From the NCBI GenBank assembly GCA_023055425.1, contig JALGPY010000001.1, positions 29,625,001 to 29,689,000 of the forward strand: DNA of 64,000 bases, read 5' to 3'. Both the position numbers and the translations under genes were made by a program. Positions 42,490 to 54,818 of this stretch are shown here, in pieces. How positions within the stretch are numbered: position 1 is the stretch's first letter; every line of letters starts with the position of its first letter. The notes below the pieces were generated by a model, which was given only the letters and a program-made list of their open reading frames with translations, made no database searches and had not been told where the DNA came from. Origin of the DNA: Linanthus parryae (lineage: Eukaryota; Streptophyta; Magnoliopsida; Ericales; Polemoniaceae).

Positions 42490-44025
42490 CCTAAATTAAT
42501 TGCTATTTATATATGTACTGCGAAGAACTTTTCCGAAATTCGCCTGCTTTTGTATTTTGTTTACGCAGTTCTTCTGCAATATGATTTATTGAAGTTGAAA
42601 GAATGCTATGCAATAATGAGTGTAAGAAGATTTGATTACCAATTTATATAAGTGGAAGGATACCATCAGCTTTAACTTCCTTTAAGTCTTCCGATTTTTG
42701 ATGAAAACAAAAAGACCCGAAAACCGTGATTTGTAAATGAATCATCTATTTTCCTTTCTCGAGTACTTGAACTTGCTGTATTTTTTCTTTGAGAACTATA
42801 TTAGACCTCATCAATTTGTGTAAAATAGCGTAAGAGTCAAAGTTTTCAAAGGTGTCTGTTAGTTGTGGTCTTTGCTGCTTCGTTGGTGACTTGTGAAAAA
42901 TTTATGAATCGCGTACAATAGTTTAAACACAACTTCAATAGTATGAAGATATTCTGTTTGATATAATAATCACGGATAGAATGTTTTACCGCGTTAGATC
43001 TTCCCCTCAAATTCTTTCTCATGTTGATTTTTGGATTGGGCTAACGATGCCCAAACTAATCTTATTTGTAAGAGGTTGTTTTATAGGAGTAGAGAGGGGA
43101 CCGGGCCTAATAACATAAAATGTCATAGACCTTCATATCAAGGAGTGCACAGATTAGTCAGCCCACACTTCCATACGACACTAAACATAAAACACAAAGA
43201 TGCATCATGGCCCAATCACAGAATCACAAACATATTGGGCTTGTACATGTGTAATGACATTTTTTTGAGGAAATACATATGTAATGACTTGAACCACTTT
43301 CAACTTGTTTTTATAAATAATGAAATTCAATTATTAACAGCCGATATAACTAATCAAAATATTTCTTTTACATTCTCTCACTTGGACAACATTTGGATTT
43401 GAAAAAAACATAGTGTTAAAAACGACTCTCGGGTCGAGCAACTGAGTGGCCATAAACATGGTTCAAGCAAACTTCGTCTTAGCACTGGATCTTTTTCAAC
43501 AATCATATTAGAATCGAATTACACCGGTACAATTATATTTTTTATCAACATTACACCTGCTATAACTACAAATTTAAACATGTTGCCAACATAGACCCCA
43601 AAATATGGTGAAATGTAGAGTAGAATATGTTCAAAAAAAAGTGTATAGTAAAATATATGCACATGTGATCCAATAATATATCATGCAAATTCTACATAAG
43701 ATCCTACATGACCATTGAAGGTCACTCACATGATTGTATCCCATCACAATTTTAAATGGAAACGATCAGATCTTTAAACCGAGACACCATGCAATGCCGA
43801 AGCACCCGTGTCTTACACCACGAATCTAGTTATCGTGGATCCAACAACACTACAAAACTGAAGCATCATTTATATCTCAAGACATCTTAACCTGCATATG
43901 CTCAATGCTAAATGAGTACAACTTGCAACAATGATATAAAATTCACATAAAATAAGTTAAGCAAATATGAATAAATTGATGAAGCATAAATCACTGTCAT
44001 CACATGGTCTGCAAAAAAAAGATAC
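42490..44025. other. Gene-free stretch, in part the likely 3' LTR of the copia at 44026
   Basis: No host coding sequence seen. The sequence just left of the polypurine tract at 44026-44036 should be that copia's 3' LTR, but no second copy is recognisable for setting its boundary. The open frame at 43031-43402 has no protein-like features. Confidence 0.4.
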
Positions 44026-46130
44026 ACAAACTCCCACTAACCAAAGACATCAAAAGAATAAACTAGTCTCATACCTTCAACATGTTTAGCAAGCTCTAAA
44101 GGCCTAAGCCCTGTTGTGAGTGAATCGGCTAAAATATCAACAGTATCGATGCGTCCATAGAATATTTCCTCATTTTTAATCCATTCTCTAACCTTCAAAT
44201 ACTTTATGTTTATAAATCTATACGCCCATGAATTTCTTTTGTTCTTAGAAAAGAACACTGCAACCATATATGGTAAACATCTTCATAGGCTTGGAGATGA
44301 ATATAAAGATATTTAATCCTGAGATGAAATTCATTAGCCATAGAGCATGTGTCCTCACCATCAAAGCATGACACAATATCTTCCTTCATAGTTGAAGATG
44401 CTATAAGAGATTGTTTAGTATTTTTCCACGATGCCGCTTTACCTGCTAGCATGAATATGCACCCTGTGATTGATTTTCTATTATCATAACAACTAGCAAG
44501 GTTCACATCCATGTAGCTGACAATCTCAATATAATCAACATTCTTATAAGCAAGCATGTAATACTTGATTTCTTTGAATACCTTACAACTTTCTTCGATA
44601 CCACTGGAAGAGCATGGGCTGGATTCGAAGAATATCTCTCCAACACACTGGGGGCATTAGCGATATCTGTTCCAGTGAAAACAACAACATATATAAGGCT
44701 ACCAATAACATTTTCATTGGGGACATTTTCCATGGACCATCTCTAAATACCATATACTGGACATTGGGTGTTATTGAATTTATTCCCTTTGCAAACAGTC
44801 GCAAATACGAAATTTACAATTTGCATACAAAACCTTGTGAGGACGCAATCAAGGTAAGCTTATGAGAAAACCCTAAACTTCCCTACCTCGATCTCACTTG
44901 AATTCAATCACCAACACAAAAGAGGCTTCACCAAGATCTATCATGTCAAAGCTATTAGAAAAAAATTCTTGACTTCATACAATAATCCCACATCGCTAGT
45001 GGTAAGCAATATGTCATCCACATACAATATAAAGAAAATAAACCTGCTCCCATTGGTTTTGAAATATATGCAAGAATATATTGTATTCTCGATGAAAGCA
45101 ACGGATAATACTACCTTGTGTAATTTTAAGTGTAACTTGCTTAAAGCTTGTTTAAGGACATAAATGAACATCTTAACTTGAAAACCAAATTTTCAGTTTG
45201 AGATGATATAAACCTCTTTGGTTGTATCATATACACCTTCTCACAAAGATCTTCATTACATAAGGTGGTTTTACATCCACTTGGTGAAGTTTCTAAATCA
45301 AAATGTGCAGTCAGTGCCATAATGATACGAAAAGCATCATTAGAGGAAAAAAGAGGGAATTGGTATAGGGATTAACACCCTCTCTTTAATTAAAATCCTT
45401 TGCCAAAAGTCTAGCTATAAATCTTTCAACATTCCCCATAAAATCTTTCTTCGTCTTGAAAAATATTTACACCCAACGACGTAGAACTCTGGGGAAGCTC
45501 AACCAAATCCCATACTTCGCTATTAGACATTCATTTTATTTCTTTTTTCATTGCTTCAATCCATCAGACTGTACACTAGTAATGGTGTCATTATAACTTA
45601 TGGGATCAAACTCTCCAAGATTAAAAAAAATATATATATGAAGTGTAGGTCTCTTAACCTTTTAGATCTACGCGTATGAGATGGATTATATTTTACATTA
45701 TCACCTTACGGTGGAATGTAAGCAGGAACAACTTGGGCATCTGCCACTCCATCTACTGCCTTCAAAATTGGAGTATTTGACTTTTCTATCAAAATCGACA
45801 GTGGTATAAAAACATGTTCATCATTAGAAAATTCAGACTGTGTAGTAGAGGAAGCAAAATCACCTACATTATCTTCAAAGAATTTTGCATTAACATATTC
45901 AAAAATCCTTCTCCCATGGTTGGGACGATAGAAATCATACACCTTCGACCGGTCCAGGTACACTACGTAATAGCAGCAAGGGTTTTAATACCCAACTTCA
46001 ATTCAACACAACTATAGATTTTAAATTCAGCATGACATCCCCTGACATGAAAATGGGTCTAAGCTAGGTTTTCTTACTGTCCACAACTCAAAGGGTGTTT
46101 TAGGAACATGATTTGAGGGTACACGAGTTA
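44026..46130 (-). pseudogene. Ty1/copia pol remnant, heavily decayed
   Basis: Minus-strand order: an integrase C-terminal piece (45706-45963, VPAYIPP), RT with FFILYVDDILLTTSD (near 45020), a linker with NVIGSLIYV (44503-44733), and RNase H with SYMDVNLASCYDNRKSITG and LIASSTM (44210-44557). A polypurine-like AGTGGGAGTTTG lies at 44026-44036. The YVDD motif is intact but every segment is out of frame with the next and much of the RT is missing. I could not find both LTRs. Confidence 0.75.
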
Positions 46131-46413
46131 TGATATACATGGAAGTTTAAATAGTGTCACCCAAAAGGGATTCAGATAATTTGGATAGGGTCATTGACAC
46201 TAAACCTATCTGTAGTATGCTGTGAGTGACACTAAACCCTCTTCACTTTCAATTTCCACTACACCCCCCTCCACAGTTTACTATGCGGTGACACACAAAC
46301 CAAATCGGTAACGGTGTCAAAAATACTAATGGAATGATTGATATTTTTTTAATTTATTACTACTAAATATACTAAATGAATAAAAATATTAGAAGAAGAT
46401 TTAGAAGAACACA

Positions 46414-47397
46414 TTACAAGAAGGGGAAAATAATCGGTAGATGAAAAAGAACACGTAGAACAGGAGAAGATGGCAAGAAGGGATCGAGCGTCTTATCTAA
46501 TTCGTTGACGACATTAACGATCCTCAAGCGAACATACACGTTGGGTTCGATAAGCCTCTGAGAGTTGTTACTGTTCTGATCGTTGAAAACAGAAAGGTTG
46601 ATCGACAAACTCATTTTGCTCCCTCCGAATTGGCCATTTGAACTGAGAAATTGATCCAGGTTTTGTTCCGTTTCCTCCCTCTTTGTGAATCTCTATCTTC
46701 CATATTTGTGAAATTCACTTGAAGGTCTGTCTACCAAATCGACTGGGTATGTGGGTGTGACAGAGAAATTGAGCTCGATTTTGTCGTTTTCTATGAGAAA
46801 ACCCCAATATTTATTCACAAATCCAAGCCACGTTGCCAGAAATTTTGAGAGTGTTTCCAAGAAATTCGGCGGACACATTTTGGAGGAGGAGGAATTGTCC
46901 GATAGTTTATACGTGTGACATTTCGACATCGGGAATAATTTGATCGAGAAAATCGATATTTTGATGACGTTATGGGTAAAGAGGGAGAGATTTTTGTTGT
47001 CGTTGATTACAAGGTTAAAGCTGAAGGGTTTTGTTTCCTCGTCGCTTGAGAAGAAACCCACGACGGTGGTTGTGCTGCCAGGCCACACTTCCTTCAAGAC
47101 TTTGGAATTATTCAATCATGCAATTGGTGTAAGATTAAGCTAGACATTTTCAGATACAACGGGGAAATCATTTGGCAGCATCGAGTACTGCTTCAAACAA
47201 ATTACAAATGACGAAACCCAATTCTTATTTTGAGAGCGCGGGTTTGACAGAGAGAGCATGAGAAATTGAGAGAGCGAAATAGAGATAGAGGAAACATATA
47301 AAGAGGAAATGGAAAAATTGAGATAGAAGGGAAAGATAGATAATATGTTTTTGAAAAGGAACAAATTGGGAAAGAGAGAAGGGGCCTTGTTTTTCAT
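46414..47397 (-). pseudogene. Unidentified long minus-strand frame with three stops
   Basis: One frame stays open for 984 bases except for stops at about 47140, 47116 and 46693. The middle part reads EVWPGSTTTVVGFFSSDEE, KMCPPNFLETLSKFLATW and TYPVDLVDRPSSEFHKYG, which is more protein-like than random. The 5' part is Ser/Leu/Ile-rich. I do not recognise the family. It could be a decayed host gene or transposon protein, or a chance low-stop frame. Confidence 0.3.
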
Positions 47398-47553
47398 CCT
47401 CTTCTTATATTCATCGTCTTCTTCTTTATCTACTAACTATTAAATTGTTACGAGGCTAGCCAACACTTTCAAAAGTAAATAGTAAAGAGAATGATACTAG
47501 ATAACATATGCTAACATAAAGGGACTAGAACAAGTCCTCACATGATGAAAGAT

Positions 47554-48250
47554 TCAGCTGATAACACTCTCGAAATGCTCTCGCACCATCGGAGGGGGTC
47601 CTTGACCTTGCGCGTATGCTGGGAAGTACGGAGAAGAAGGCATTTTCAGGTCATTTCTTAGATAAACCCAAATTCTTAGCTCAAGTCCAACTAGCTACCA
47701 AGAAGTAAATGGATTTCTCAACTACTAAGTGGTGATAAAACAATACCTAATGGACCAAATCCCCTCCGGCTATGTTCTCTCCGGCTCCCAAAACTCATCG
47801 GAGTACATAGCCTTCACCGAGGTTCTCCGAGCATTCTTGTGATTTCCGATGAGCTTCTTCAATGTCCTGATTAACCGAAATGAACCCCATATTTACCAGA
47901 TTTGAATTCAAACCTTAATTCAAGTCCTACCAATGTTCAAATTAGACTAATCATTTCCATGGATTCCACAAGTAGTTCAAATAATCGATAAAACGAATAA
48001 CAGAGATGCAAAACTAGGCTTCATCATGGACTTTATCCGTTAATTGTGAGCTTCAAAACGCAGAAACAATTGCTACGAGAGAAAAAATAAGATTTTCAAT
48101 CTGAAAGATAAGAGTGTGAAGTACCTGGAACGATGAGGATCGAAGGGGAGAGATAGGGTTTTGGAGTCGAAGGAGGAGGTAGGGATAGTGGAAGAGAAGA
48201 TGAGATTGTTAAGCCTGAGGGAAGCAGCTAAAGTGTATACGTATCTGGTA
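47554..48250 (-). pseudogene. Possible multi-exon host-gene remnant, unidentified
   Basis: Three GC-richer islands on the minus strand look exon-like. Near 48130-48240 is a Ser-rich start (SSTIPTSSFDSKTLSLPFD) ending at a CAG/GTACTT donor. Near 47755-47875 is a segment bounded by AATCAG and TAG/GTATTG. At 47554-47690 is a terminal segment (LRIWVYLRND, then MPSSPYFPAYAQGQG, MVREHFESVIS) before TGA. The middle segment has a stop in every frame before its donor. I cannot name it. Confidence 0.25.
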
Positions 48251-50337
48251 CCAAGAGGCTAGAAGGGGAGAGATAAGGTTTCGGCACATAAGATGTTTTA
48301 CCGTGGAAAACCTTCAATGTGTTCTACGCCGGAGAAGGACCAGTTAGGAGTAACATCCCACCTGCTAGCACCAACAAGGGCTAGATACTTTATTGCACGA
48401 AATGTCTGATACAAGATAGATAACGAGTTGTCCCTCGGACCAGCTACTCACCATACTACCTTTTTCCTACCTAGTTTTTACAACCTCTTGTGTAGAACCC
48501 CACACCCGTAGCAATCCAAGTCTCGCTTGAATCTAATCGATGATAGCACGAACTCCGATAGTTTGTCAAGTGAAGAACTCTATAACTGTTTAGTTCATGA
48601 GTGAAATACTCTATAGAAGGATACATTACTATAAATGCATAGTAGGAGACTCTAGACTATTCTAACGAAACCTAGAACTTACATGTATAATGAGATAAGC
48701 ACGGGGGCTTCCTCTACATGTCTCAAAGAGGGGAAACAAAGCTTAGATAAGACGACAACTAATTCAATAGATCAGGATAATAGATATGAATATGGTCAAG
48801 ACTCTAAGATAGATACGAGAGAGTAATCGTAGTGTTCAAAGTATAAGAGACATTTGTAGAGAAGAGATAGTCTAAAGCACAGGACTGATGCAAAAATAAA
48901 CTAAGAATGAACTTGAAAAACTTTTGGTTTAGTCTAACATATAAAAGATTCAATTCTAGACTTAGGTAATCGGATATAAGATTTTTCCAGATCGAAAGAC
49001 GAAGCTGAAGGAAGCTGAAGCATCGCAGCAGAATGCATGGAATCTTAACCGTAGGCCAGGGAGGTGAACCATCAGCTAGGAAGCTCCTTGTGAGTTGTGG
49101 CCAATCCTGAGTAGCGCTCTCTCTTTCTCTCTCTCCAACATGAGGCTGGTGACCTAATTCTTCTTCTTCTTCTCTTCTTAATTTTCTTTCAACTGCAGCT
49201 CTATGTTTATATGAGACGTTACTTGATTTCCAAGAAAGAGAGTTCTAGAGAAAATCACTTACGAATCTAGACTCATAGAGATTGATTTAAAGTCCAACTC
49301 TTATTTAAAAAATAATCCATTAATAAGAAAAAAGTTTTACTTATAAAGAAAATCTAATTTCCATATGTTATTTCAAATTATAAATAAGTCAATAATATAA
49401 AATTAATAATCTTTGAAGAAAACCAAATTCAAATTACTTAGAAAAGAAATTAAGTTACACATATATTTTGTAGTATTAATGAAAAGATTTTTAATCAAGT
49501 ATAAATCAAATCTCCATAAAAATAATTTAGTAAAAAGGAATAATATCTAGTAATATAATTCGGCCGAATTTATTACATTGGAAAACATTTTATTGCCGAA
49601 TGTCATAGAGGATATCTTCATGCTATATTCTATCTAGTTCATACTGAAACTCTTCCAACTAACTGTAGACGGAAAACTGATTAAATTCATAAAAGAGTTC
49701 TTATAAGAAGATAGATGTTTGTGATCATTATAACTAAATATATTAATTTCTTGAAAGATATATTAATTTCTTAATTGAACTCTCTTACTTGGAAGATAAG
49801 GAAAAAACATCTTAAAGAATATCTAAGAAGAATAACTGACTGACTGAAACTTCCAAAAGAGCATGACATAGAATAAGAGAGAAGGCAGAACTCAACTAGG
49901 CCGACCCATAAACTGCACATGGCCACTTAGGGCTATGTGCACCAAGGTGGGTGCTCCAGAGAGCTCATGTTGCTCTTTGGTAATTTACTCTTTTACAATT
50001 AGTGCAATTTAGTTCAAAGACACATGGGATGATGCTACAAGAGTAATCATAGACCTAATAATGACCCATAAACTTCTAGGAAAATAATTGAACCCAAGGA
50101 TCACATAACTGAGGATATCTGATAATTTCTTGCTTGCTAGATTAAATACGCCTGAATTGCGTGCAAGAATATGGGTAAGCATCACAGAGTATCTAAATAA
50201 AGAGACTCAAATCCTTTATAATAATCCTATACAATTCACTACATGATCTGAGCTATTTTGTTCCTGTATTGACAATAACTAGAAACTGTGTGGGTTCCTG
50301 ATTGAAGACATTCCGCCTCATCCTGTTTCATACTAGT
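48251..50337. other. AT-rich stretch without genes, perhaps old LTR sequence
   Basis: 48290-48800 contains TTACCGTGGAAAACC and other copia-LTR-like phrases but no second copy. 48900-50330 is AT-rich with nothing recognisable. Confidence 0.35.
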
Positions 50338-51613
50338 TGAAAGCTCAGGTTAAAACAGCTTTCAAATCCTTGAATAAGCTTCAGAGGCTTGAAATAGTTT
50401 GGCTATTTTAAAGGCCTTGAAACAGGATTCAAAGCCTTGAAACTGCCTAACCTGAATGCATATCCTCAGGGGGAGTTTTTATGCTAACTCTCTGATTTGA
50501 TTTACTTGCTCTCCTTCATATGTTTGATTATCTGCTATTGGATGATGAAAGTAAAATTGTTGAACATGTTTTTAATCGCAATATATCATCTGTTTGACCA
50601 TGATAATGCAGGAAATATTGTTTCTAAGTTTTGCAGGATTGTTTCCTAATTTGGATTGCTGCAGATTTGGAAACACTTGAATACTTTGATCCTATTATCA
50701 ATCAGACGTGTATGACAACTTCTCATGGTTGTTAAATGAAAGATTACAACAATATCTTTGAAGATTGTGATCGTTCAACCGTTGGAGAAGATTTCAAAGT
50801 AGTCAAACTCTGTTGCCTACATAATAGGAAGGTTGTTGCTGAAAATCTGGGGAGATTTGCAGAGCTGTTTGAATTATTTAAAGAGCTCAAATTCGAAGCA
50901 ACACAACACAAGACTCAACGGGCAAATACAGAGAAAGCATTCTGGATTGACTAGCATCAAAGAAGTTCTTCATCTCTTCCAATCCATTCACAGAAGTTCA
51001 CTGCGTTTCACTGCATTTTCTACTCTTAAGTGTTCTTCTGTATAGAGCTATATTGGTAGATCATTGTTGTATTGTTTGTACATTTCATTCTCAAGGATTT
51101 TTCAAAGTGAACAAAAGAGAATTCTTAGTTAATCAGTTAGCTAGAGCAGGGACTAGAAAGGTTAGGGAAAACCAGAATCTGTAACTGAGTAAGGGAACTA
51201 TATGTGCTTGAGTTCTAGGGGCTTAGCTTTTGATTAATAAGGATTGAGTTGAAAATCCTGCAGGGATCTAATCTCTGAGGTAGAGACGTAGGTCCAAGTG
51301 GACTGAACTCTATAAATCACTTGTCTTGTGCATTTTCATTTCATTTACTTTCATAGCTTTTGCAGCATACAAAAACTGTTTATTTTTTCAAGGGTTTGAA
51401 CTTGTTTTCAAGACCTTGAAAAAGGCATACTTGCTTTCTACTCTCTGCATCCACTTCAAAGGCTTGAACTTGTGTTCAAGGCCTTGAAATTCAGATTCTG
51501 CACAAGTTCTTCTTCTTGCTAGCAAGTTTGCAAAAATTTGGCATACTCTATTCAACCCCGCCCCCCTTCTAGAGTATCTTAGCTGCTTATACATCTGCAT
51601 ACTCACACTTTCA
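50338..51613 (+). repeat. Sirevirus 5' LTR
   Basis: Highly similar to 59140-60422 along its length. It contains at least four copies of the TTCAAGGCCTTGAA-type palindrome and ends CACTTTCA one base before the primer-binding site. Confidence 0.92.
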
Positions 51614-51614
51614 A

Positions 51615-51627
51615 TTGGTATCAGAGC
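51615..51627 (+). other. Primer-binding site of the Sirevirus
   Basis: TTGGTATCAGAGC, perfect match to the initiator tRNA-Met type site. Confidence 0.9.
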
Positions 51628-51639
51628 TTGTATAACTGT

Positions 51640-53509
51640 ATAAGATTTAACCATCTGGTGATCATTAATACTGCAGGTGATGGTGGTTTCTCAGAAGGAA
51701 GAGCTGCTAACAGAACTCCTCTATTCTGTGAAGAAAATTTTGCTCACTGTAAAGATCTCATGAAAATGTTTATCATTGATCAAGATCTAGAGCTTTGGAC
51801 CATTATCCAAAATAGACCTCATACTTTCTACACAAAGAAAGATGGAATCAGAACTCCCAAAACAGAAGACTCACTATCCTCTTCTGAATTAGAGCAATTT
51901 TCTAAAAATTACAAGGCTATTAACATTCTTTATTGTGCTTTGAGTATAAATTAATTCAACAGGATCTCTGGATGCACAACTGCTAAAGAAATCTGGGATA
52001 AACTAGGGGTTACCTTTGAAGGAACCAGCCAAGTCAAGCAAACCAAGATCAACATTTATCTCAGACAATATGAGCTGTTCAAAATGAATGCAGATGAGTC
52101 CATCAGAGATATGTACAAGAGATTCACTGTTATTGTCAACAACCTTGACTCACTGGGAAAACACTTTTCCAATGAAGAAAAGGTAAGGAAGATTCTCAGA
52201 AGTCTTCCAAAGGAAAAATGAGAACCAAAAACCACAGCTATTGAAGAAGCTCAGAATCTCTCAACTTTATAAATTGATGACCTACAAGGGAAGCTCCTGA
52301 CACATGAGATATCTATGAATGAATTTGATGGAGAAATCCCCGAAGGTGTAAAAAATCTAGCCCTCAAAGCCAAAGAGAATGAGAGAATTCAAAGCCTTGA
52401 AACTGAGGATGGTGATGATGAAGATCCAATTGCCTTAATTTCCAAAGCCTTGACAAGGATTCTCAAAATGAAGAGAAAATCTGGAAACAAAGAATTCAAC
52501 AGAGAAAGGCATAGACCATCCAGCAGCAAGGATTACAAAGGTAAGCCCTCTTCACAGAACAAGTCAAAAGTTATGAACTGCTTTGAGTGTGGTGATGCAG
52601 GACACTTGATAAGAGACTGTCCACACAAAAAGAGCAAGAAATTTCAGAAGAAAGATCATGACTGAGAAAGAAAGAAATGATAGCTTCATGGAGTGATTCA
52701 GATAGCTCTAGTGAATCTGAATCTGAAGAAGAACATGCCAATCTATGCTTCATGGCCAAGCATGATGAAAGTTCTAAAAAAATATTGAGGTAATGGTAAA
52801 CTGTTTAATTGCAAATCCAAAAGAAGCTCTTTCAGAATATCTCAGAACAATGCTTTTAAATGAGGAAGATTATCTGAAAGAGATGAGGATTTTGAAATAA
52901 AAAGTTCATGAGCAAGAAAAAGAAAACTTACAACTTGTTTGCCTAAATCAGAATCTTGAAATCTCTCAAAAATAAACTGACAGTGATTTCAAGGCCTTGA
53001 AAACCAGTTTCAAAGCCTTGGAAACACAAGTCAAGGAAGTAGTCACTGAAAACTCCTCAGTGAATGACAGCCTTGTTAATCTAAGACATCAGGTTGATGA
53101 CTTAGAGAAACAAAAGATTATTCTTACTGAGAATCTTCAAGAATCTGAATTGGTCAAAATCAAGCTTGCTGGATCAGAACACAAGTTGAACTTGATTCTT
53201 GGAGGAAGTTCACAGTCTGTTCACAAAGATGGTGTTGGGTTCAATCCAAACTTTCCAAGAAGAAACAATACCCGGTTTGTGAAAGCTGGAAACAAAACCT
53301 CTCCCACTTGTCATTACTGCTGTAAAACTGGTCATGTTAAAATGACTTGTCCTTTTAGAAGAAGAGACCCTCACATAATGAGGAACACTTTTCCTTTTCA
53401 AGTCAAAGGACAGGTTAAGCAGATTTGGGTTCTAAAAGAGGTTAGAGCACCTAACATGGTTGATCCTGAATATGAATCCAAATTCCACACTTGGTCTAAC
53501 AGCTGGTAA
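51640..53509 (+). pseudogene. Sirevirus gag (two zinc knuckles, interrupted)
   Basis: UBN2-type gag with KEIWDKLGVTFEG, SQVKQTKINIYLRQYELFKM and VRKILRSLPK. Stops break the frame near 51952, 52219 and 52270. A first CCHC knuckle, CFECGDAGHLIRDC, lies near 52580, and a second, CHYCCKTGHVKMTC, near 53310. Between them is a coiled-coil stretch rich in SFKALET-type repeats encoded by the dispersed palindrome (52987-53030). Two knuckles and a long Gag with coiled coil are usual for Sireviruses. Confidence 0.82.
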
Positions 53510-53524
53510 GGCAGTGATTGGTGG

Positions 53525-54761
53525 TTGCAGGTTGTCACCAAAGAACAGAAGTGGTTCATGGACAGTGGTTTCTCAAGACACATGAGTGGAAAGAGATGTC
53601 TATTCTCAGAATTAAAGGAGCAATCAGAAGGTTCAATAACACTTGGTGACAAAGGAAAATGCAATATTCTTGGTATTGGAAAAGTTGGTACAAATTCTGA
53701 AAACTCTATTTATGATGTTTATCTGGTTGAAGGTTAGAATTTTAATTTACTTAGTGTACTCAGCTTTGTGATAATGGCAACAAAGTTATCTTTGATAAAG
53801 AGAAGTGTGTGGTGAAAAATGAGAAATCAGGATATTGCATTCTCACAGCCTCTAGATCAAACAATGTTTATACTTTTCAGACTAAAAAAGTTGCAGGTGA
53901 AAGTTTGAAGTGCCTCAAGGCCTTGAAAGAGGATTCAAAGCTTTGGCATAGGAACCTTGGTCATATCAGTTTGCATACTTTGAACAAGTTGATTTCCAAA
54001 TACTTGGTAAGAGGATTGCCATCCACCAAGTTTAAAGAAGATGAGTTATGCAAAGCATGTGCACAAGGAAAGCAGACTAGAAGCTCCTTCAAGCGAAAGA
54101 AGTTTGTAAGTACAAATAGACCTATTGAATTAATTCATATGGATATCTGTGGTCCTATGAGGACTCCTACTCCAAAAGGTAAAAGGTATATGCTAGTTGT
54201 TGTAGATGATTTTCTAGATACACTTGGGTTATGTTTCTCAAAGAAAAATCTGAATCACTCTCTGAATTTTCAAAGCTTTGCAAAGAACTTCAAAACTTGA
54301 AAAACCTACCTGTAGCTTCAATCAGAAGTGATCATGGTAGAGAATTTGATCAGTTAGAATTTGATTTATTCTGTGATAAGCATGGTGTTTCTCACAACTT
54401 TTATGCTCCAAGAAATCCTCAACAGAATGGTGTTGTTGAAAGAAAGAACAGGACTCTTGAAGATATGTCAATGACAATGCTTCTTGAGAACAATTTGCCA
54501 AAACATTACTGGGCAGAAGCTGTGAATACAGCAAATTATATTTTGAACGTGTGCTTGATCAGACCTATTCTAAAGAAGACGCCCTATGAACTATTCAAAG
54601 GGAGGAAGCCAAACATCTCTCACTTCAGACCCTTTGGATGTACTTGTTTTATCCGTAACAATGGAAAAGACAATCTCGGTAAGTTTAATGCAAGAAGTGA
54701 TGAAGGTATATTTCTTGGTTACTCTCTGAATAGCAAAGCTTATAGAGTTTACAATAAATGA
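53525..54761 (+). pseudogene. Sirevirus protease and integrase (frameshifted)
   Basis: Protease: KWFMDSGFSRHMSG keeps the active-site DSG, with Phe where Cys or Ala is common. After a stop near 53737, GAG-pre-integrase LWHRNLGHISLHTLNKL, zinc-binding CKACAQGKQ and integrase core with IHMDICGPMRTPT (Asp), IRSDHGREFD (Asp) and NPQQNGVVERKNR (Glu) follow. A frameshift lies near 54230. The catalytic D,D,E residues are all still present. Confidence 0.85.
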
Positions 54762-54818
54762 ACCAAACTGGCTGAAGAAAGCATTCATGTTATTTTTGAT
54801 GAAAGCTATGATGGTTCT

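Noticed and set aside
43031..43402. 123-aa plus-strand frame
   Set aside because: No domain, AT-rich, no splice or promoter context; probably chance.
44026..46130. A full copia element with both LTRs
   Set aside because: Only a polypurine-like tract and scattered pol pieces are visible; I found no LTR pair.
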